This document shows, in pieces, positions 32,605 through 46,422 of a stretch of 64,000 nt of DNA (the first letter of the stretch is position 1; each line of letters opens with the position of its first letter). The notes under the pieces are model-generated. The model worked only from the letters and a program-made list of their open reading frames with translations. It was not told the origin of the DNA and made no database searches. Source of the DNA: Lotus japonicus. Its lineage: Eukaryota > Streptophyta > Magnoliopsida > Fabales > Fabaceae. A program made the translations under genes and the position numbers. The stretch spans positions 32,047,021-32,111,020 of the forward strand of contig NC_080044.1 in assembly GCF_012489685.1 (NCBI RefSeq). The letters run 5' to 3'.

Positions 32605-33441
32605 TCAAAGCTTAGACAGTATAAGTAAGTTAGGTGTGTTTGCACGCGCTACGAGAGTAATGAAACATATTATACTGGATTGAAAAAGAATGGTTAGAAG
32701 GTTACCATCGTTCTGGCGCTCTCCTCTGACAAACCCCTCAGCTCTCTCACCGTCCATGGTGTAAACTCTTGCTTTAGCAGCAGGACGCTTTCCACGAGCA
32801 GTGTTCACGGTTGACTCCGTCTTGGGTGCTCTGCACTGATTGGCAGTGTGCCCCATTTTGTTACAATTAAAGCACTTGGGCCTCTTGTCGGAACAAGCAT
32901 TAACATAATGCCCCGGCTCCCCACATCTGAAACACGACACTTGTTTCCTTGCACCTCCAGCTATGGCAGGAAACTTGCCCTTCATCTTCTTGTCAGACGA
33001 TCCCGCCTGAAACGTCTTACAGCTCACGGCCAGATGCCCTATCTGGTTACAATTGAAACATCGAGGCCCTTGGCCCAGACATGCTTTAGCATAATGCCCG
33101 TTCTTTCCACACTTGAAACATGTCACCTCTGGGTGTGCTGATTGGCTTCTTGCCCCTGGAGTGGCAGTAGTCGAAGACTTAAAAGATCTTGGGGTAAAAC
33201 CCCTCCCCTTCGGATGCTGATATGGCCCCAACTGACGGTACTCCTGAGAACCTGACCTCACTGGTCCTCCAGTTCCAGCTCGGTCCAACCTATTTTGCTG
33301 ATACTTGGACGCCTCGATTAGCGGTTGAGGTTGCTCACGTGTGGCCTCCTCCGCGTGTCTGTAAGCGTCCTCAGTAGCCTGGTTCATCATTGCTTCAATC
33401 ATTGTAGCTATCGCCTTTGCCATACGATCAGGGCTTACCAT
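32605..33441 (-). CDS. gag: gag-like protein with four zinc knuckles, array unit 1
   Basis: Starts at the first ATG of the open frame (33441; MVSPDRMAKAI), 278 codons, no internal stop. The capsid domain is absent. An acidic/glutamine-rich N-terminus leads into a Gly/Arg/Ser-rich region and then four CCHC knuckles of form C-x2-C-x4-H-x4-C: CFKCGKNGHYAKAC, CFNCNQIGHLAVSC, CFRCGEPGHYVNAC and CFNCNKMGHTANQC (residues about 108-121, 128-141, 170-183, 190-203). NTARGKRP, the gag-protease spacer, follows. The protease then fails: its active site DSG reads QSS and the frame ends soon after. An RNA-binding nucleocapsid-like role is inferred. Gypsy-A has two knuckles. The upstream frame stays open for five codons without ATG, so a longer start is possible. 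Confidence 0.8.
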   Translation of the reverse strand: MVSPDRMAKAIATMIEAMMNQATEDAYRHAEEATREQPQPLIEASKYQQNRLDRAGTGGPVRSGSQEYRQLGPYQHPKGRGFTPRSFKSSTTATPGARSQSAHPEVTCFKCGKNGHYAKACLGQGPRCFNCNQIGHLAVSCKTFQAGSSDKKMKGKFPAIAGGARKQVSCFRCGEPGHYVNACSDKRPKCFNCNKMGHTANQCRAPKTESTVNTARGKRPAAKARVYTMDGERAEGFVRGERQNDGNLLTILFQSSIICFITLVARANTPNLLILSKL

Positions 33442-33640
33442 CCTATGCTTAGTCAAACAAACAGTTAGTACTCATCACAAGATAGTCTCTGGCATAACTA
33501 TACAATATGATTAAGCAATAACTTCAATCAATTTTTAAGCGAAAAATCGCTTGCAGACAATCAATTTTCACTCTTTGCAGAGTCACACAACCTAGCACAG
33601 AAGACCTATTCCCCAACAACTCCCGAAAGACTCGACCGTG

Positions 33641-33652
33641 CTCTGATACCAC
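33641..33652 (-). other. Array element primer-binding site, unit 1
   Basis: TGGTATCAGAGC on the minus strand, three bases (TTG) from the LTR end. Recurs at 40033-40044 and 46408-46419. Confidence 0.9.
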
Positions 33653-33655
33653 AAT

Positions 33656-36600
33656 GTAACACCCCGATTTCGGTGGCGTCACTTTAGTAACCAAAAGTAA
33701 ACTTAATGCGGAAATACGTGAATATTTTTTTTTCGATATAATAACTAAGACAAGACTGAATTAAATAAAACCCAAATGCGAAAAGCAATAAAACTATTAT
33801 ACAATATATATTTACAACCCCCGCTGTAAGTACCCAACCTCGTCACGAGTAACCTCCAGTGACGGAAAGTAGTAGAAAAGAACGCCCGTAGGCAAAAGGT
33901 ATAATCCAAAAGAAAGGTTAGGTGTCTGCAACACTGTCCCTCAAAATAAGAATAAGTCAGCCCAGATGGCCTAAAACAAGACCTCTTAAGTCCAACCAAC
34001 TCTCTGTGATTCCCGTAGAGGAACCACACAAAAAGCTATAGGTGGGAAACTACCCTGTCCCCAAAGAAAACAAATGATGTTCAGAGCTAAGACTCTACTC
34101 CTACACTAATCCCATCTCGAGGAGCTCACACCAGCACTAAAACCTACATGCTAGCATGATCATCGTCCGAATTCGAAATCCAGAACGACCTAGTCTATGT
34201 ACACCATCCGTCCTCCGCTCGCTATCGCGATGCGCTCCTGTTCCAGCATCCCAACTCTAGTTTCCCCCGAAGGGTGAACCGTCGTGAACCAGTCTGCCAA
34301 AGACATCTGACAAAGGGCGTTTGTCCGCCAAAGCACACACAGAAGACGCGAGGGTCAACTCCAAAGAATTACATAAATAATAGCACCAATAGATATAGAT
34401 AAGAGAATAGCCACTTAGGCTTATAGCTAGGGATAACATCCTAGGGTTGCATATTACATAATGAACTTAACAACAATAATAACAATTAACATGTTCCAAA
34501 TAGGATTAACAAATAACAATCACACTCGACAACTAAATCAGTATGCATGAATGCAGGATGATTAGTCAAACAACGTCTCCGACTCTCACTCGACACGTCG
34601 CCACGTGTTCTAGGTAAATTAAAGTCTCTAAAAGCTTACCGTAAGGTAAAGTCGATTCTGCGACAAAAGACACTTCTTCACATCAACATAGTAACTCATG
34701 ATGATCTCCGGATCATCCGACTCATCTCAATCCGATGGTCACAACTGCTCAACAAGCAAAGAGTATCACATACTCGGAAACTACCGGTTTCCCGGACTTA
34801 TCCCCAGGATAGCCCAACAATTAGGCATGTCAAGTCGATCCAACCCCTTGGGTTGAACATACGGACTCGCACACGCAACTCCCACAATTAGGCATGTCGA
34901 GTCGATCCAACCCATCGGGATGGACATACGGACTCGCACACGCAACAAATGACAACGCCAAGTCGATTCACTCAAAGGAGTCGAACATACGGACGTTGCG
35001 CGTGTCCAATGACTATCGCCGAATCGATCCAATCCATCGGATTGAACATACGGATCCGCGCGTGTCGAAAAGTTGTCGCTGAATCGATCCAATCCCCCGG
35101 ATTGAACATACGGATTCACGCGAGGTAAAATGGCAATCGTTGAATCGATCCAATCCCTCTGATTGAACATACGGACTCACGCGTGCCTGAGTGACTACCG
35201 CCGAATCGATCCAATCCATCGGATTGAATATACGGATTCGCGCGTGTCAACAATTATTGCCGAATCGGCCCAACCCGTCGGGTTTGGACATACGGATTCG
35301 CGCCGCAAAGTCGAAGATACACCCAACAACATAGCTACTCCAACAGCACAACAACAAACGCTGCTCCAACAGCACCACAACATCTACATACTCGAAGCCT
35401 CTCAACTTTCTCAATGCTGGGATCCGACTACACTTCTCGTTTTCCAAACTATGATTTGCATCCAAAGCTTCCTTCCGAGATTATTACCATTACTTAAAGA
35501 TTTAGAGGTTGTTTAATGTCTTATGAGTTTTCTTTACAAAATAATTATCCTTTTAGTCTTATCGCAAATCCTATAAGTTCTCGGGATCTCCTAATCCCCA
35601 AATGACTCCAGAGAATGTCTCGATCCATAAACATCATAACAAGGCCCGAATCTCATTCGTCCTTTCAAGCTTCCTCAAAACTCTCAAAATAAAATCGGCA
35701 TGACCTGCCCGCTTTTCTCACCGTTCAGAAACTCAGATTCCAGTACAGAGCATATTCAATTCATCACAATCAACAACATGTCATATATCGATAAATCGCA
35801 TCATAAACACTTAGCACTTAGCATATAAAGCATGCACCACACATCCTAGATTACCCACATAACACATAGCATGTAAGTCAATCTCAAAAACATTCAGTAG
35901 ATGAATCATCTACATTGTCAGCCGAAGCCTCAGAAAACATTTTCCAATCACACACAATTCCAGTGCATAAACAGTAAACAATGTCGAAACATCGACCCTA
36001 AGCATTAACTACAGATTCAGTGAGAAGCCCTCACCTGTAGATTCTCCAGGACGATCTCCTAACACTTGTTCACAATCAAAGGCTTGCTCCTCTGGGAATT
36101 CCTCAAAATCACCTTTAGAGCAAAACCACAGAAATACTATCAGAATCTATCGAAAACTAAGCTATCGATACTTACTAAGGTTACTCGAAGTAATCTATAC
36201 TCTAAGGTACGATAATCTAGCGCGAAAAGACAAGTTTTCGGAAAAGGAAATTTTCCTCCTCCTCCCCTATAGGGCTCGGCCACTTTTGGTAATTGTGGGG
36301 CTCGATTTTTCTTCGATCAAACTTGGTTCCTATGCTATCATTAGCCGTAACTAAGGGTATTCTGAACTCGGAAAAATTATCGGATCAAAAACTGTCGCAG
36401 GGGTATTTTGGTCATGATTTTTAACTTAGGATTTTCAAAACTGAAATCCCAAAAACCAAATTTTGCAGGGACGTCACCAACGACGTTTATGACAACTAAT
36501 CCTACTAGCACTAAGCTAAGGCGATAGTTTTCAGCCTAAAGGTTGAAGCTTTACACCAAAAACTCCAAAAAATGGGTATTTTAGGTTCAAATTGATTCCG

Positions 36601-37642
36601 GCGGAATTCCGGCGACATAACGGAAAATCTAACCCGGCAGAAGTGATCTTGGGCGCATAAGGAAGAGGTTTAGAATCAGAAATGAAAGATTCAGGATAGT
36701 TTTGCAAAAACCCATAAACTATCCGCTCAGAAAACTCTACAGAAAAGCTATGGAAAAAGCGATCAGAGGTAAGGATTAGCGACTATACCTCGAAACCTTG
36801 AAGTAGCAACTGATTGATCGACGATCAAGCAAACGATGAAGAAAATCTTCTCTTCTCCCTCCCTTGTAGAACTCGCGGCCTTGATGAAGAAAATGGAGGA
36901 AAATTTGAGTTTTTCTTCCTTTCTTTGCTATATATAAAGGTTGGAAATTCGCGGGAAAATGAAAGTTTCGCGAATCTGATTTTTCCGGCGTCATTCTCCG
37001 TGAATTCTAAGATAGGTTTTGGCGAAAGAATTCCAAAACTAAAATGAGGTCTCCTTATATTTTTGGCAACTAAAGCATAGTCGGTGTAAAACTATTTTAC
37101 CCGATAAGTTGCTTTTTGCATCGAATGTCGGAATGGAAAACTTCCTTCGGAAGAAAGATTGAAATCATCAAGAGAAATGGGTGTACGCGTGTGGAATATT
37201 CATTTGAAGCTCTGAATAGAAAAAGTCTTCATTGTCGAGAAATTCTAGGGTTTTGAAATACCAGGGATTCGGTTTCGGCAAACTTCCGATGATTGGAATC
37301 GAACGTTCGTAGATCCTAGAGTTTCGCCTCGAAACGATTGTGATATATGGAAAAAGAGAAGTTCTAACATTTCTCTGAAGATTTTTGGAATTAACTTCCG
37401 TCGTGCCTAAAAGTGAAAATTAGCTATATACTAAGGTTTCTGACCTAGGTTTAAGCGTAAAACGATCGTGCTATAACTTTTATCGACTTCGATAAAATCC
37501 TTTGACTTTTCCTGAACTTTCTCCTTCATAAATCTATTTCATTTGACAAACTCTTGTTCAGGTTTCCTTTCACAATACATCAACCCTAATCGTGAATAAG
37601 ATTTTATTCACTAAGCATAAGCTTAAAAACTTGGGTCTTACA
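33656..37642 (-). mobile_element. Tandem array LTR 2
   Basis: 3,987 bp. It differs from LTR 1 by scattered substitutions, including private ones such as GACTACACTT at about 35429, and by a T run two bases shorter near 33726. It serves both as 5' LTR of the internal region to its left and 3' LTR of the one to its right. Confidence 0.97.
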
Positions 37643-38997
37643 TTACTACCCTCCAAAAAGAAAGTTTCGACCTCGAAACTTAAGGGTCAGTAAAAAGTTC
37701 TGGATATTATTCCTTGATCTTTTCCTCTAATACCCATATAGCACCGTCCGTGTCTTTGTTCCAAATAACTTTCACTAAAGCACTCTGCTTTCCCTTCGAT
37801 TGTTTCACTCTTCTAGTCTCAATGCTGACCGACGGCGTCTCAAAAGACATATCGTCTTCTAACTCTCTGTTATCCGGTTTGACCACTTGCGTCGGGTCTC
37901 CGTTGGAAATAGTATTTGTTGGCATTCGTGCAATCGCACAACCTTAACCACTTGCTCCTTTGCTTTTGTTCGTCCAAAATACTGATTAGAAACTCGGTAC
38001 ATCTCTATGCTCCGGAGTGAATGCTCAACTTGAGTCTTAATACCTCGGGCATCACAAGACTCATTCCCTTTAACATTAACTTATCAACAACTTATAAGCT
38101 AACCTTCATCTTAATATCTAACAATTCATTATTATCGTCTTCGTCCTCAAAACCTTCCTCACTCAAACCAACTCAAACTTACTGAAATCTCTAACGCTTT
38201 GCATAAATCGAGTCTTATCCTCTAGAAGATCAATTCATAACTGTACCTCAAAGGTCATAACTAGTCATTTTATCATCCGATCCTCCAACCTTCTGAGGTT
38301 TAACTATTATCGTAACTGCTATCACCACTACCTCCCTTACTCATACATGATTTTCAACTCCCCAAGTCAATCTTATTCATAGGATTCTTATTCAACTGAG
38401 CAAAATTCACTTGCTAACTCTAGCACGCATCACCGAAATCCATAACAAAGTTCCATTCACTATTAGACTCTGAGTAGCTTGTCCAAATATGATAACTTCA
38501 AGTATTCATCTCTTAAAACTACAACTCCTTCGCAAGGAAAACAAATACTTAATGAGAACTTTTTCCTCCCAAACCCAACTAATCTTCGATCAACACAAGT
38601 TAATCTTACCAATCCTTCTATCAAAGTCCATAGCCAGCTGTGATTCCGAATATCACCCCCTCAATATTAAGTTGATCAGGCCTAATACATCGAAGGTGGA
38701 AATCTAGAAAAACCTACTGGAACAGTCAATGAGTTCCTATCATCCAGTGGTCGCAAATACCCTGACGTTAAATCTTCAATGATGTCGCTACGGAACTACA
38801 CACCCTCGACATCATACGTATACTATCCATAATGAATCTCTATGAAATTCATTCTTCAGCTTCTAGCTTCCTTTTAAACGCATCGGTAGAAGACTACTTT
38901 CTAGGCTTAGCGTGTCATTCTAAACCTCGTATAACTTCTATAGCTAAAATACGAGCTACAGTCAAATAAGGTATTAATAGGCATAATAACTATAAGG
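37643..38997 (-). pseudogene. Array element pol remnant, unit 2
   Basis: Same structure as in unit 1; the chromodomain-like tail is at 37707-37925, with one substitution visible in the product (SVSIETRR instead of SVSIGTRR). Confidence 0.75.
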
Positions 38998-39834
38998 TCA
39001 AAGCTTAGACAGTATAAGTAAGTTAGGTGTGTTTGCACGCGCTACGAGAGTAATGAAACATATTATACTGGATTGAAAAAGAATGGTTAGAAGGTTACCA
39101 TCGTTCTGGCGCTCTCCTCTGACAAACCCCTCAGCTCTCTCACCGTCCATGGTGTAAACTCTTGCTTTAGCAGCAGGACGCTTTCCACGAGCAGTGTTCA
39201 CGGTTGACTCCGTCTTGGGTGCTCTGCACTGATTGGCAGTGTGCCCCATTTTGTTACAATTAAAGCACTTGGGCCTCTTGTCGGAACAAGCATTAACATA
39301 ATGCCCCGGCTCCCCACATCTGAAACACGACACTTGTTTCCTTGCACCTCCAGCTATGGCAGGAAACTTGCCCTTCATCTTCTTGTCAGACGATCCCGCC
39401 TGAAACGTCTTACAGCTCACGGCCAGATGCCCTATCTGGTTACAATTGAAACATCGAGGCCCTTGGCCCAGACATGCTTTAGCATAATGCCCGTTCTTTC
39501 CACACTTGAAACATGTCACCTCTGGGTGTGCTGATTGGCTTCTTGCCCCTGGAGTGGCAGTAGTCGAAGACTTAAAAGATCTTGGGGTAAAACCCCTCCC
39601 CTTCGGATGCTGATATGGCCCCAACTGACGGTACTCCTGAGAACCTGACCTCACTGGTCCTCCAGTTCCAGCTCGGTCCAACCTATTTTGCTGATACTTG
39701 GACGCCTCGATTAGCGGTTGAGGTTGCTCACGTGTGGCCTCCTCCGCGTGTCTGTAAGCGTCCTCAGTAGCCTGGTTCATCATTGCTTCAATCATTGTAG
39801 CTATCGCCTTTGCCATACGATCAGGGCTTACCAT
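38998..39834 (-). CDS. gag: gag-like protein, array unit 2
   Basis: Product identical to that of unit 1 over its whole length, with all four CCHC knuckles and no stop. Confidence 0.8.
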   Translation of the reverse strand: MVSPDRMAKAIATMIEAMMNQATEDAYRHAEEATREQPQPLIEASKYQQNRLDRAGTGGPVRSGSQEYRQLGPYQHPKGRGFTPRSFKSSTTATPGARSQSAHPEVTCFKCGKNGHYAKACLGQGPRCFNCNQIGHLAVSCKTFQAGSSDKKMKGKFPAIAGGARKQVSCFRCGEPGHYVNACSDKRPKCFNCNKMGHTANQCRAPKTESTVNTARGKRPAAKARVYTMDGERAEGFVRGERQNDGNLLTILFQSSIICFITLVARANTPNLLILSKL

Positions 39835-40047
39835 CCTATGCTTAGTCAAACAAACAGTTAGTACTCATCACAAGATAGTCTCTGGCATAACTATACAATA
39901 TGATTAAGCAATAACTTCAATCAATTTTTAAGCGAAAAATCGCTTGCAGACAATCAATTTTCACTCTTTGCAGAGTCACACAACCTAGCACAGAAGACCT
40001 ATTCCCCAACAACTCCCGAAAGACTCGACCGTGCTCTGATACCACAA

Positions 40048-43000
40048 TGTAACACCCCGATTTCGGTGGCGTCACTTTAGTAACCAAAAGTAAACTTAAT
40101 GCGGAAATACGTGAATATTTTTTTTTCGATATAATAACTAAGACAAGACTGAATTAAATAAAACCCAAATGCGAAAAGCAATAAAACTATTATACAATAT
40201 ATATTTACAACCCCCGCTGTAAGTACCCAACCTCGTCACGAGTAACCTCCAGTGACGGAAAGTAGTAGAAAAGAACGCCCGTAGGCAAAAGGTATAATCC
40301 AAAAGAAAGGTTAGGTGTCTGCAACACTGTCCCTCAAAATAAGAATAAGTCAGCCCAGATGGCCTAAAACAAGACCTCTTAAGTCCAACCAACTCTCTGT
40401 GATTCCCGTAGAGGAACCACACAAAAAGCTATAGGTGGGAAACTACCCTGTCCCCAAAGAAAACAAATGATGTTCAGAGCTAAGACTCTACTCCTACACT
40501 AATCCCATCTCGAGGAGCTCACACCAGCACTAAAACCTACATGCTAGCATGATCATCGTCCGAATTCGAAATCCAGAACGACCTAGTCTATGTACACCAT
40601 CCGTCCTCCGCTCGCTATCGCGATGCGCTCCTGTTCCAGCATCCCAACTCTAGTTTCCCCCGAAGGGTGAACCGTCGTGAACCAGTCCGCCAAAGACATC
40701 TGACAAAGGGCGTTTGTCCGCCAAAGCACACACAGAAGACGCGAGGGTCAACTCCAAAGAATTACATAAATAATAGCACCAATAGATATAGATAAGAGAA
40801 TAGCCACTTAGGCTTATAGCTAGGGATAACATCCTAGGGTTGCATATTACATAATGAACTTAACAGCAATAATAACAATTAACATGTTCCAAATAGGATT
40901 AACAAATAACAATCACACTCGACAACTAAATCAGTATGCATGAATGCAGGATGATTAGTCAAACAACGTCTCCGACTCTCACTCGACACGTCGCCACGTG
41001 TTCTAGGTAAATTAAAGTCTCTAAAAGCTTACCGTAAGGTAAAGTCGATTCTGCGACAAAAGACACTTCTTCACATCAACATAGTAACTCATGATGATCT
41101 CCGGATCATCCGACTCATCTCAATCCGATGGTCACAACTGCTCAACAAGCAAAGAGTATCACATACTCGGAAACTACCGGTTTCCCGGACTTATCCCCAG
41201 GATAGCCCAACAATTAGGCATGTCAAGTCGATCCAACCCCTTGGGTTGAACATACGGACTCGCACACGCAACTCCCACAATTAGGCATGTCGAGTCGATC
41301 CAACCCATCGGGATGGACATACGGACTCGCACACGCAACAAATGACAACGCCAAGTCGATTCACTCAAAGGAGTCGAACATACGGACGTTGCGCGTGTCC
41401 AATGACTATCGCCGAATCGATCCAATCCATCGGATTGAACATACGGATCCGCGCGTGTCGAAAAGTTGTCGCTGAATCGATCCAATCCCCCGGATTGAAC
41501 ATACGGATTCACGCGAGGTAAAATGGCAATCGCTGAATCGATCCAATCCCTCTGATTGAACATACGGACTCACGCGTGCCTGAGTGACTACCGCCGAATC
41601 GATCCAATCCATCGGATTGAATATACGGATTCGCGCGTGTCAACAATTATTGCCGAATCGGCCCAACCCGTCGGGTTTGGACATACGGATTCGCGCCGCA
41701 AAGTCGAAGATACACCCAACAACATAGCTACTCCAACAGCACAACAACAAACGCTGCTCCAACAGCACCACAACATCTACATACTCGAAGCCTCTCAACT
41801 TTCTCAATGCTGGGATCCGACGACACTTCTCGTTTTCCAAACTATGATTTGCATCCAAAGCTTCCTTCCGAGATTATTACCATTACTTAAAGATTTAGAG
41901 GTTGTTTAATGTCTTATGAGTTTTCTTTACAAAATAATTATCCTTTTAGTCTTATCGCAAATCCTATAAGTTCTCGGGATCTCCTAATCCCCAAATGACT
42001 CCAGAGAATGTCTCGATCCATAAACATCATAACAAGGCCCGAATCTCATTCGTCCTTTCAAGCTTCCTCAAAACTCTCAAAATAAAATCGGCATGACCTG
42101 CCCGCTTTTCTCACCGTTCAGAAACTCAGATTCCAGTACAGAGCATATTCAATTCATCACAATCAACAACATGTCATATATCGATAAATCGCATCATAAA
42201 CACTTAGCACTTAGCATATAAAGCATGCACCACACATCCTAGATTACCCACATAACACATAGCATGTAAGTCAATCTCAAAAACATTCAGTAGATGAATC
42301 ATCTACATTGTCAGCCGAAGCCTCAGAAAACATTTTCCAATCACACACAATTCCAGTGCATAAACAGTAAACAATGTCGAAACATCGACCCTAAGCATTA
42401 ACTACAGATTCAGTGAGAAGCCCTCACCTGTAGATTCTCCAGGACGATCTCCTAACACTTGTTCACAATCAAAGGCTTGCTCCTCTTGGAATTCCTCAAA
42501 ATCACCTTTAGAGCAAAACCACAGAAATACTATCAGAATCTATCGGAAACTAAGCTATCGATACTTACTAAGGTTACTCGAAGTAATCTATACTCTAAGG
42601 TACGATAATCTAGCGCGAAAAGACAAGTTTTCGGAAAAGGAAATTTTCCTCCTCCTCCCCTATAGGGCTCGGCCACTTTTGGTAATTGTGGGGCTCGATT
42701 TTTCTTCGATCAAACTTGGTTCCTATGCTATCATTAGCCGTAACTAAGGGTATTCTGAACTCGGAAAAATTATCGGATCAAAAACTGTCGCAGGGGTATT
42801 TTGGTCATGATTTTTAACTTAGGATTTTCAAAACTGAAATCCCAAAAACCAAATTTTGCAGGGACGTCACCAACGACGTTTATGACAACTAATCCTACTA
42901 GCACTAAGCTAAGGCGATAGTTTTCAGCCTAAAGGTTGAAGCTTTACGCCAAAAACTCCAAAAAATGGGTATTTTAGGTTCAAATTGATTCCGGCGGAAT

Positions 43001-44017
43001 TCCGGCGACATAACGGAAAATCTAACCCGGCAGAAGTGATCTTGGGCGCATAAGGAAGAGGTTTAGAATCAGAAATGAAAGAGTCAGGATAGTTTTGCAA
43101 AAACCCATAAACTATCCGCTCAGAAAACTCTACAGAAAAGCTATGGAAAAAGCGATCAGAGGTAAGGATTAGCGACTATACCTCGAAACCTTGAAGTAGC
43201 AACTGATTGATCGACGATCAAGCAAACGATGAAGAAAATCTTCTCTTCTCCCTCCCTTGTAGAACTCGCGGCCTTGATGAAGAAAATGGAGGAAAATTTG
43301 AGTTTTTCTTCCTTTCTTTGCTATATATAAAGGTTGGAAATTCGCGGGAAAATGAAAGTTTCGCGAATCTGATTTTTCCGGCGTCATTCTCCGTGAATTC
43401 TAAGATAGGTTTTGGCGAAAGAATTCCAAAACTAAAATGAGGTCTCCTTATATTTTTGGCAACTAAAGCATAGTCGGTGTAAAACTATTTTACCCGATAA
43501 GTTGCTTTTTGCATCGAATGTCGGAATGGAAAACTTCCTTCGGAAGAAAGATTGAAATCATCAAGAGAAATGGGTGTACGCGTGTGGAATATTCATTTGA
43601 AGCTCTGAATAGAAAAAGTCTTCATTGTCGAGAAATTCTAGGGTTTTGAAATACCAGGGATTCGGTTTCGGCAAACTTCCGATGATTGGAATCGAACGTT
43701 CGTAGATCCTAGAGTTTCGCCTCGAATAAAGAGAAGTTCTAACATTTCTCTGAAGATTTTTGGAATTAACTTCCGTCGTGCCTAAAAGTGAAAATTAGCT
43801 ATATACTAGGGTTTCTGACCTAGGTTTAAGCGTAAAACGATCGTGCTATAACTTTTATCGACTTCGATAAAATCCTTTGACTTTTCCTGAACTTTCTCCT
43901 TCATAAATCTATTTCATTTGACAAACTCTTGTTCAGGTTTCCTTTCACAATACATCAACCCTAATCGTGAATAAGATTTTATTCACTAAGCATAAGCTTA
44001 AAAACTTGGGTCTTACA
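40048..44017 (-). mobile_element. Tandem array LTR 3
   Basis: 3,970 bp. An 18 bp deletion at about 43727 (removing the ACGATTGTGATATATGGA segment present in the others) accounts for its shorter length. It shares variants with LTR 4 only (CGCTG at about 41532; CTCTTGGAATTCC at about 42482), so LTRs 3 and 4 are closest relatives. Confidence 0.97.
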
Positions 44018-45372
44018 TTACTACCCTCCAAAAAGAAAGTTTCGACCTCGAAACTTAAGGGTCAGTAAAAAGTTCTGGATATTATTCCTTGATCTTTTCC
44101 TCTAATACCCATATAGCACCGTCCGTGTCTTTGTTCCAAATAACTTTCACTAAAGCACTCTGCTTTCCCTTCGATTGTTTCACTCTTCTAGTCCCAATGC
44201 TGACCGACGGCGTCTCAAAAGACATATCGTCTTCTAACTCTCTGTTATCCGGTTTGACCACTTGCGTCGGGTCTCCGTTGGAAATAGTATTTGTTGGCAT
44301 TCGTGCAATCGCACAACCTTAACCACTTGCTCCTTTGCTTTTGTTCGTCCAAAATACTGATTAGAAACTCGGTACATCTCTATGCTCCGGAGTGAATGCT
44401 CAACTTGAGTCTTAATACCTCGGGCATCACAAGACTCAATCCCTTTAACATTAACTTATCAACAACTTATAAGCTAACCTTCATCTTAATATCTAACAAT
44501 TCATTATTATCGTCTTCGTCCTCAAAACCTTCCTCACTCAAACCAACTCAAACTTACTGAAATCTCTAACGCTTTGCATAAATCGAGTCTTATCCTCTAG
44601 AAGATCAATTCATAACTGTACCTCAAAGGTCATAACTAGTCATTTTATCATCCGATCCTCCAACCTTCTGAGGTTTAACTATTATCGTAACTGCTATCAC
44701 CACTACCTCCCTTACTCATACATGATTTTCAACTCCCCAAGTCAATCTTTTTCATAGGATTCTTATTCAACTGAGCAAAATTCACTTGCTAACTCTAGCA
44801 CGCATCACCGAAATCCATAACAAAGTTCCATTCACTATTAGACTCTGAGTAGCTTGTCCAAATATGATAACTTCAAGTATTCATCTCTTAAAACTACAAC
44901 TCCTTCGCAAGGAAAACAAATACTTAATGAGAACTTTTTCCTCCCAAACCCAACTAATCTTCGATCAACACAAGTTAATCTTACCAATCCTTCTATCAAA
45001 GTCCATAGCCAGCTGTGATTCCGAATATCACCCCCTCAATATTAAGTTGATCAGGCCTAATACATCGAAGGTGGAAATCTAGAAAAACCTACTGGAACAG
45101 TCAATGAGTTCCTATCATCCAGTGGTCGCAAATACCCTGACGTTAAATCTTCAATGATGTCGCTACGGAACTACACACCCTCGACATCATACGTATACTA
45201 TCCATAATGAATCTCTATGAAATTCATTCTTCAGCTTCTAGCTTCCTTTTAAACGCATCGGTAGAAGACTACTTTCTAGGCTTAGCGTGTCATTCTAAAC
45301 CTCGTATAACTTCTATAGCTAAAATACGAGCTACAGTCAAATAAGGTATTAATAGGCATAATAACTATAAGG
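44018..45372 (-). pseudogene. Array element pol remnant, unit 3
   Basis: Same structure as in units 1 and 2; the chromodomain-like tail is at 44082-44300 and matches unit 1 in sequence. Confidence 0.75.
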
Positions 45373-46209
45373 TCAAAGCTTAGACAGTATAAGTAAGTTA
45401 GGTGTGTTTGCACGCGCTACGAGAGTAATGAAACATATTATACTGGATTGAAAAAGAATGGTTAGAAGGTTACCATCGTTCTGGCGCTCTCCTCTGACAA
45501 ACCCCTCAGCTCTCTCACCGTCCATGGTGTAAACTCTTGCTTTAGCAGCAGGACGCTTTCCACGAGCAGTGTTCACGGTTGACTCCGTCTTGGGTGCTCT
45601 GCACTGATTGGCAGTGTGCCCCATTTTGTTACAATTAAAGCACTTGGGCCTCTTGTCGGAACAAGCATTAACATAATGCCCCGGCTCCCCACATCTGAAA
45701 CACGACACTTGTTTCCTTGCACCTCCAGCTATGGCAGGAAACTTGCCCTTCATCTTCTTGTCAGACGATCCCGCCTGAAACGTCTTACAGCTCACGGCCA
45801 GATGCCCTATCTGGTTACAATTGAAACATCGAGGCCCTTGGCCCAGACATGCTTTAGCATAATGCCCGTTCTTTCCACACTTGAAACATGTCACCTCTGG
45901 GTGTGCTGATTGGCTTCTTGCCCCTGGAGTGGCAGTAGTCGAAGACTTAAAAGATCTTGGGGTAAAACCCCTCCCCTTCGGATGCTGATATGGCCCCAAC
46001 TGACGGTACTCCTGAGAACCTGACCTCACTGGTCCTCCAGTTCCAGCTCGGTCCAACCTATTTTGCTGATACTTGGACGCCTCGATTAGCGGTTGAGGTT
46101 GCTCACGTGTGGCCTCCTCCGCGTGTCTGTAAGCGTCCTCAGTAGCCTGGTTCATCATTGCTTCAATCATTGTAGCTATCGCCTTTGCCAAACGATCAGG
46201 GCTTACCAT
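45373..46209 (-). CDS. gag: gag-like protein, array unit 3
   Basis: Differs from units 1 and 2 by one residue near the N-terminus (SPDRLAKAI instead of SPDRMAKAI). Open throughout. Confidence 0.8.
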   Translation of the reverse strand: MVSPDRLAKAIATMIEAMMNQATEDAYRHAEEATREQPQPLIEASKYQQNRLDRAGTGGPVRSGSQEYRQLGPYQHPKGRGFTPRSFKSSTTATPGARSQSAHPEVTCFKCGKNGHYAKACLGQGPRCFNCNQIGHLAVSCKTFQAGSSDKKMKGKFPAIAGGARKQVSCFRCGEPGHYVNACSDKRPKCFNCNKMGHTANQCRAPKTESTVNTARGKRPAAKARVYTMDGERAEGFVRGERQNDGNLLTILFQSSIICFITLVARANTPNLLILSKL

Positions 46210-46422
46210 CCTATGCTTAGTCAAACAAACAGTTAGTACTCATCACAAGATAGTCTCTGGCATAACTATACAATATGATTAAGCAATAACTTCAATCAAT
46301 TTTTAAGCGAAAAATCGCTTGCAGACAATCAATTTTCACTCTTTGCAGAGTCACACAACCTAGCACAGAAGACCTATTCCCCAACAACTCCCGAAAGACT
46401 CGACCGTGCTCTGATACCACAA

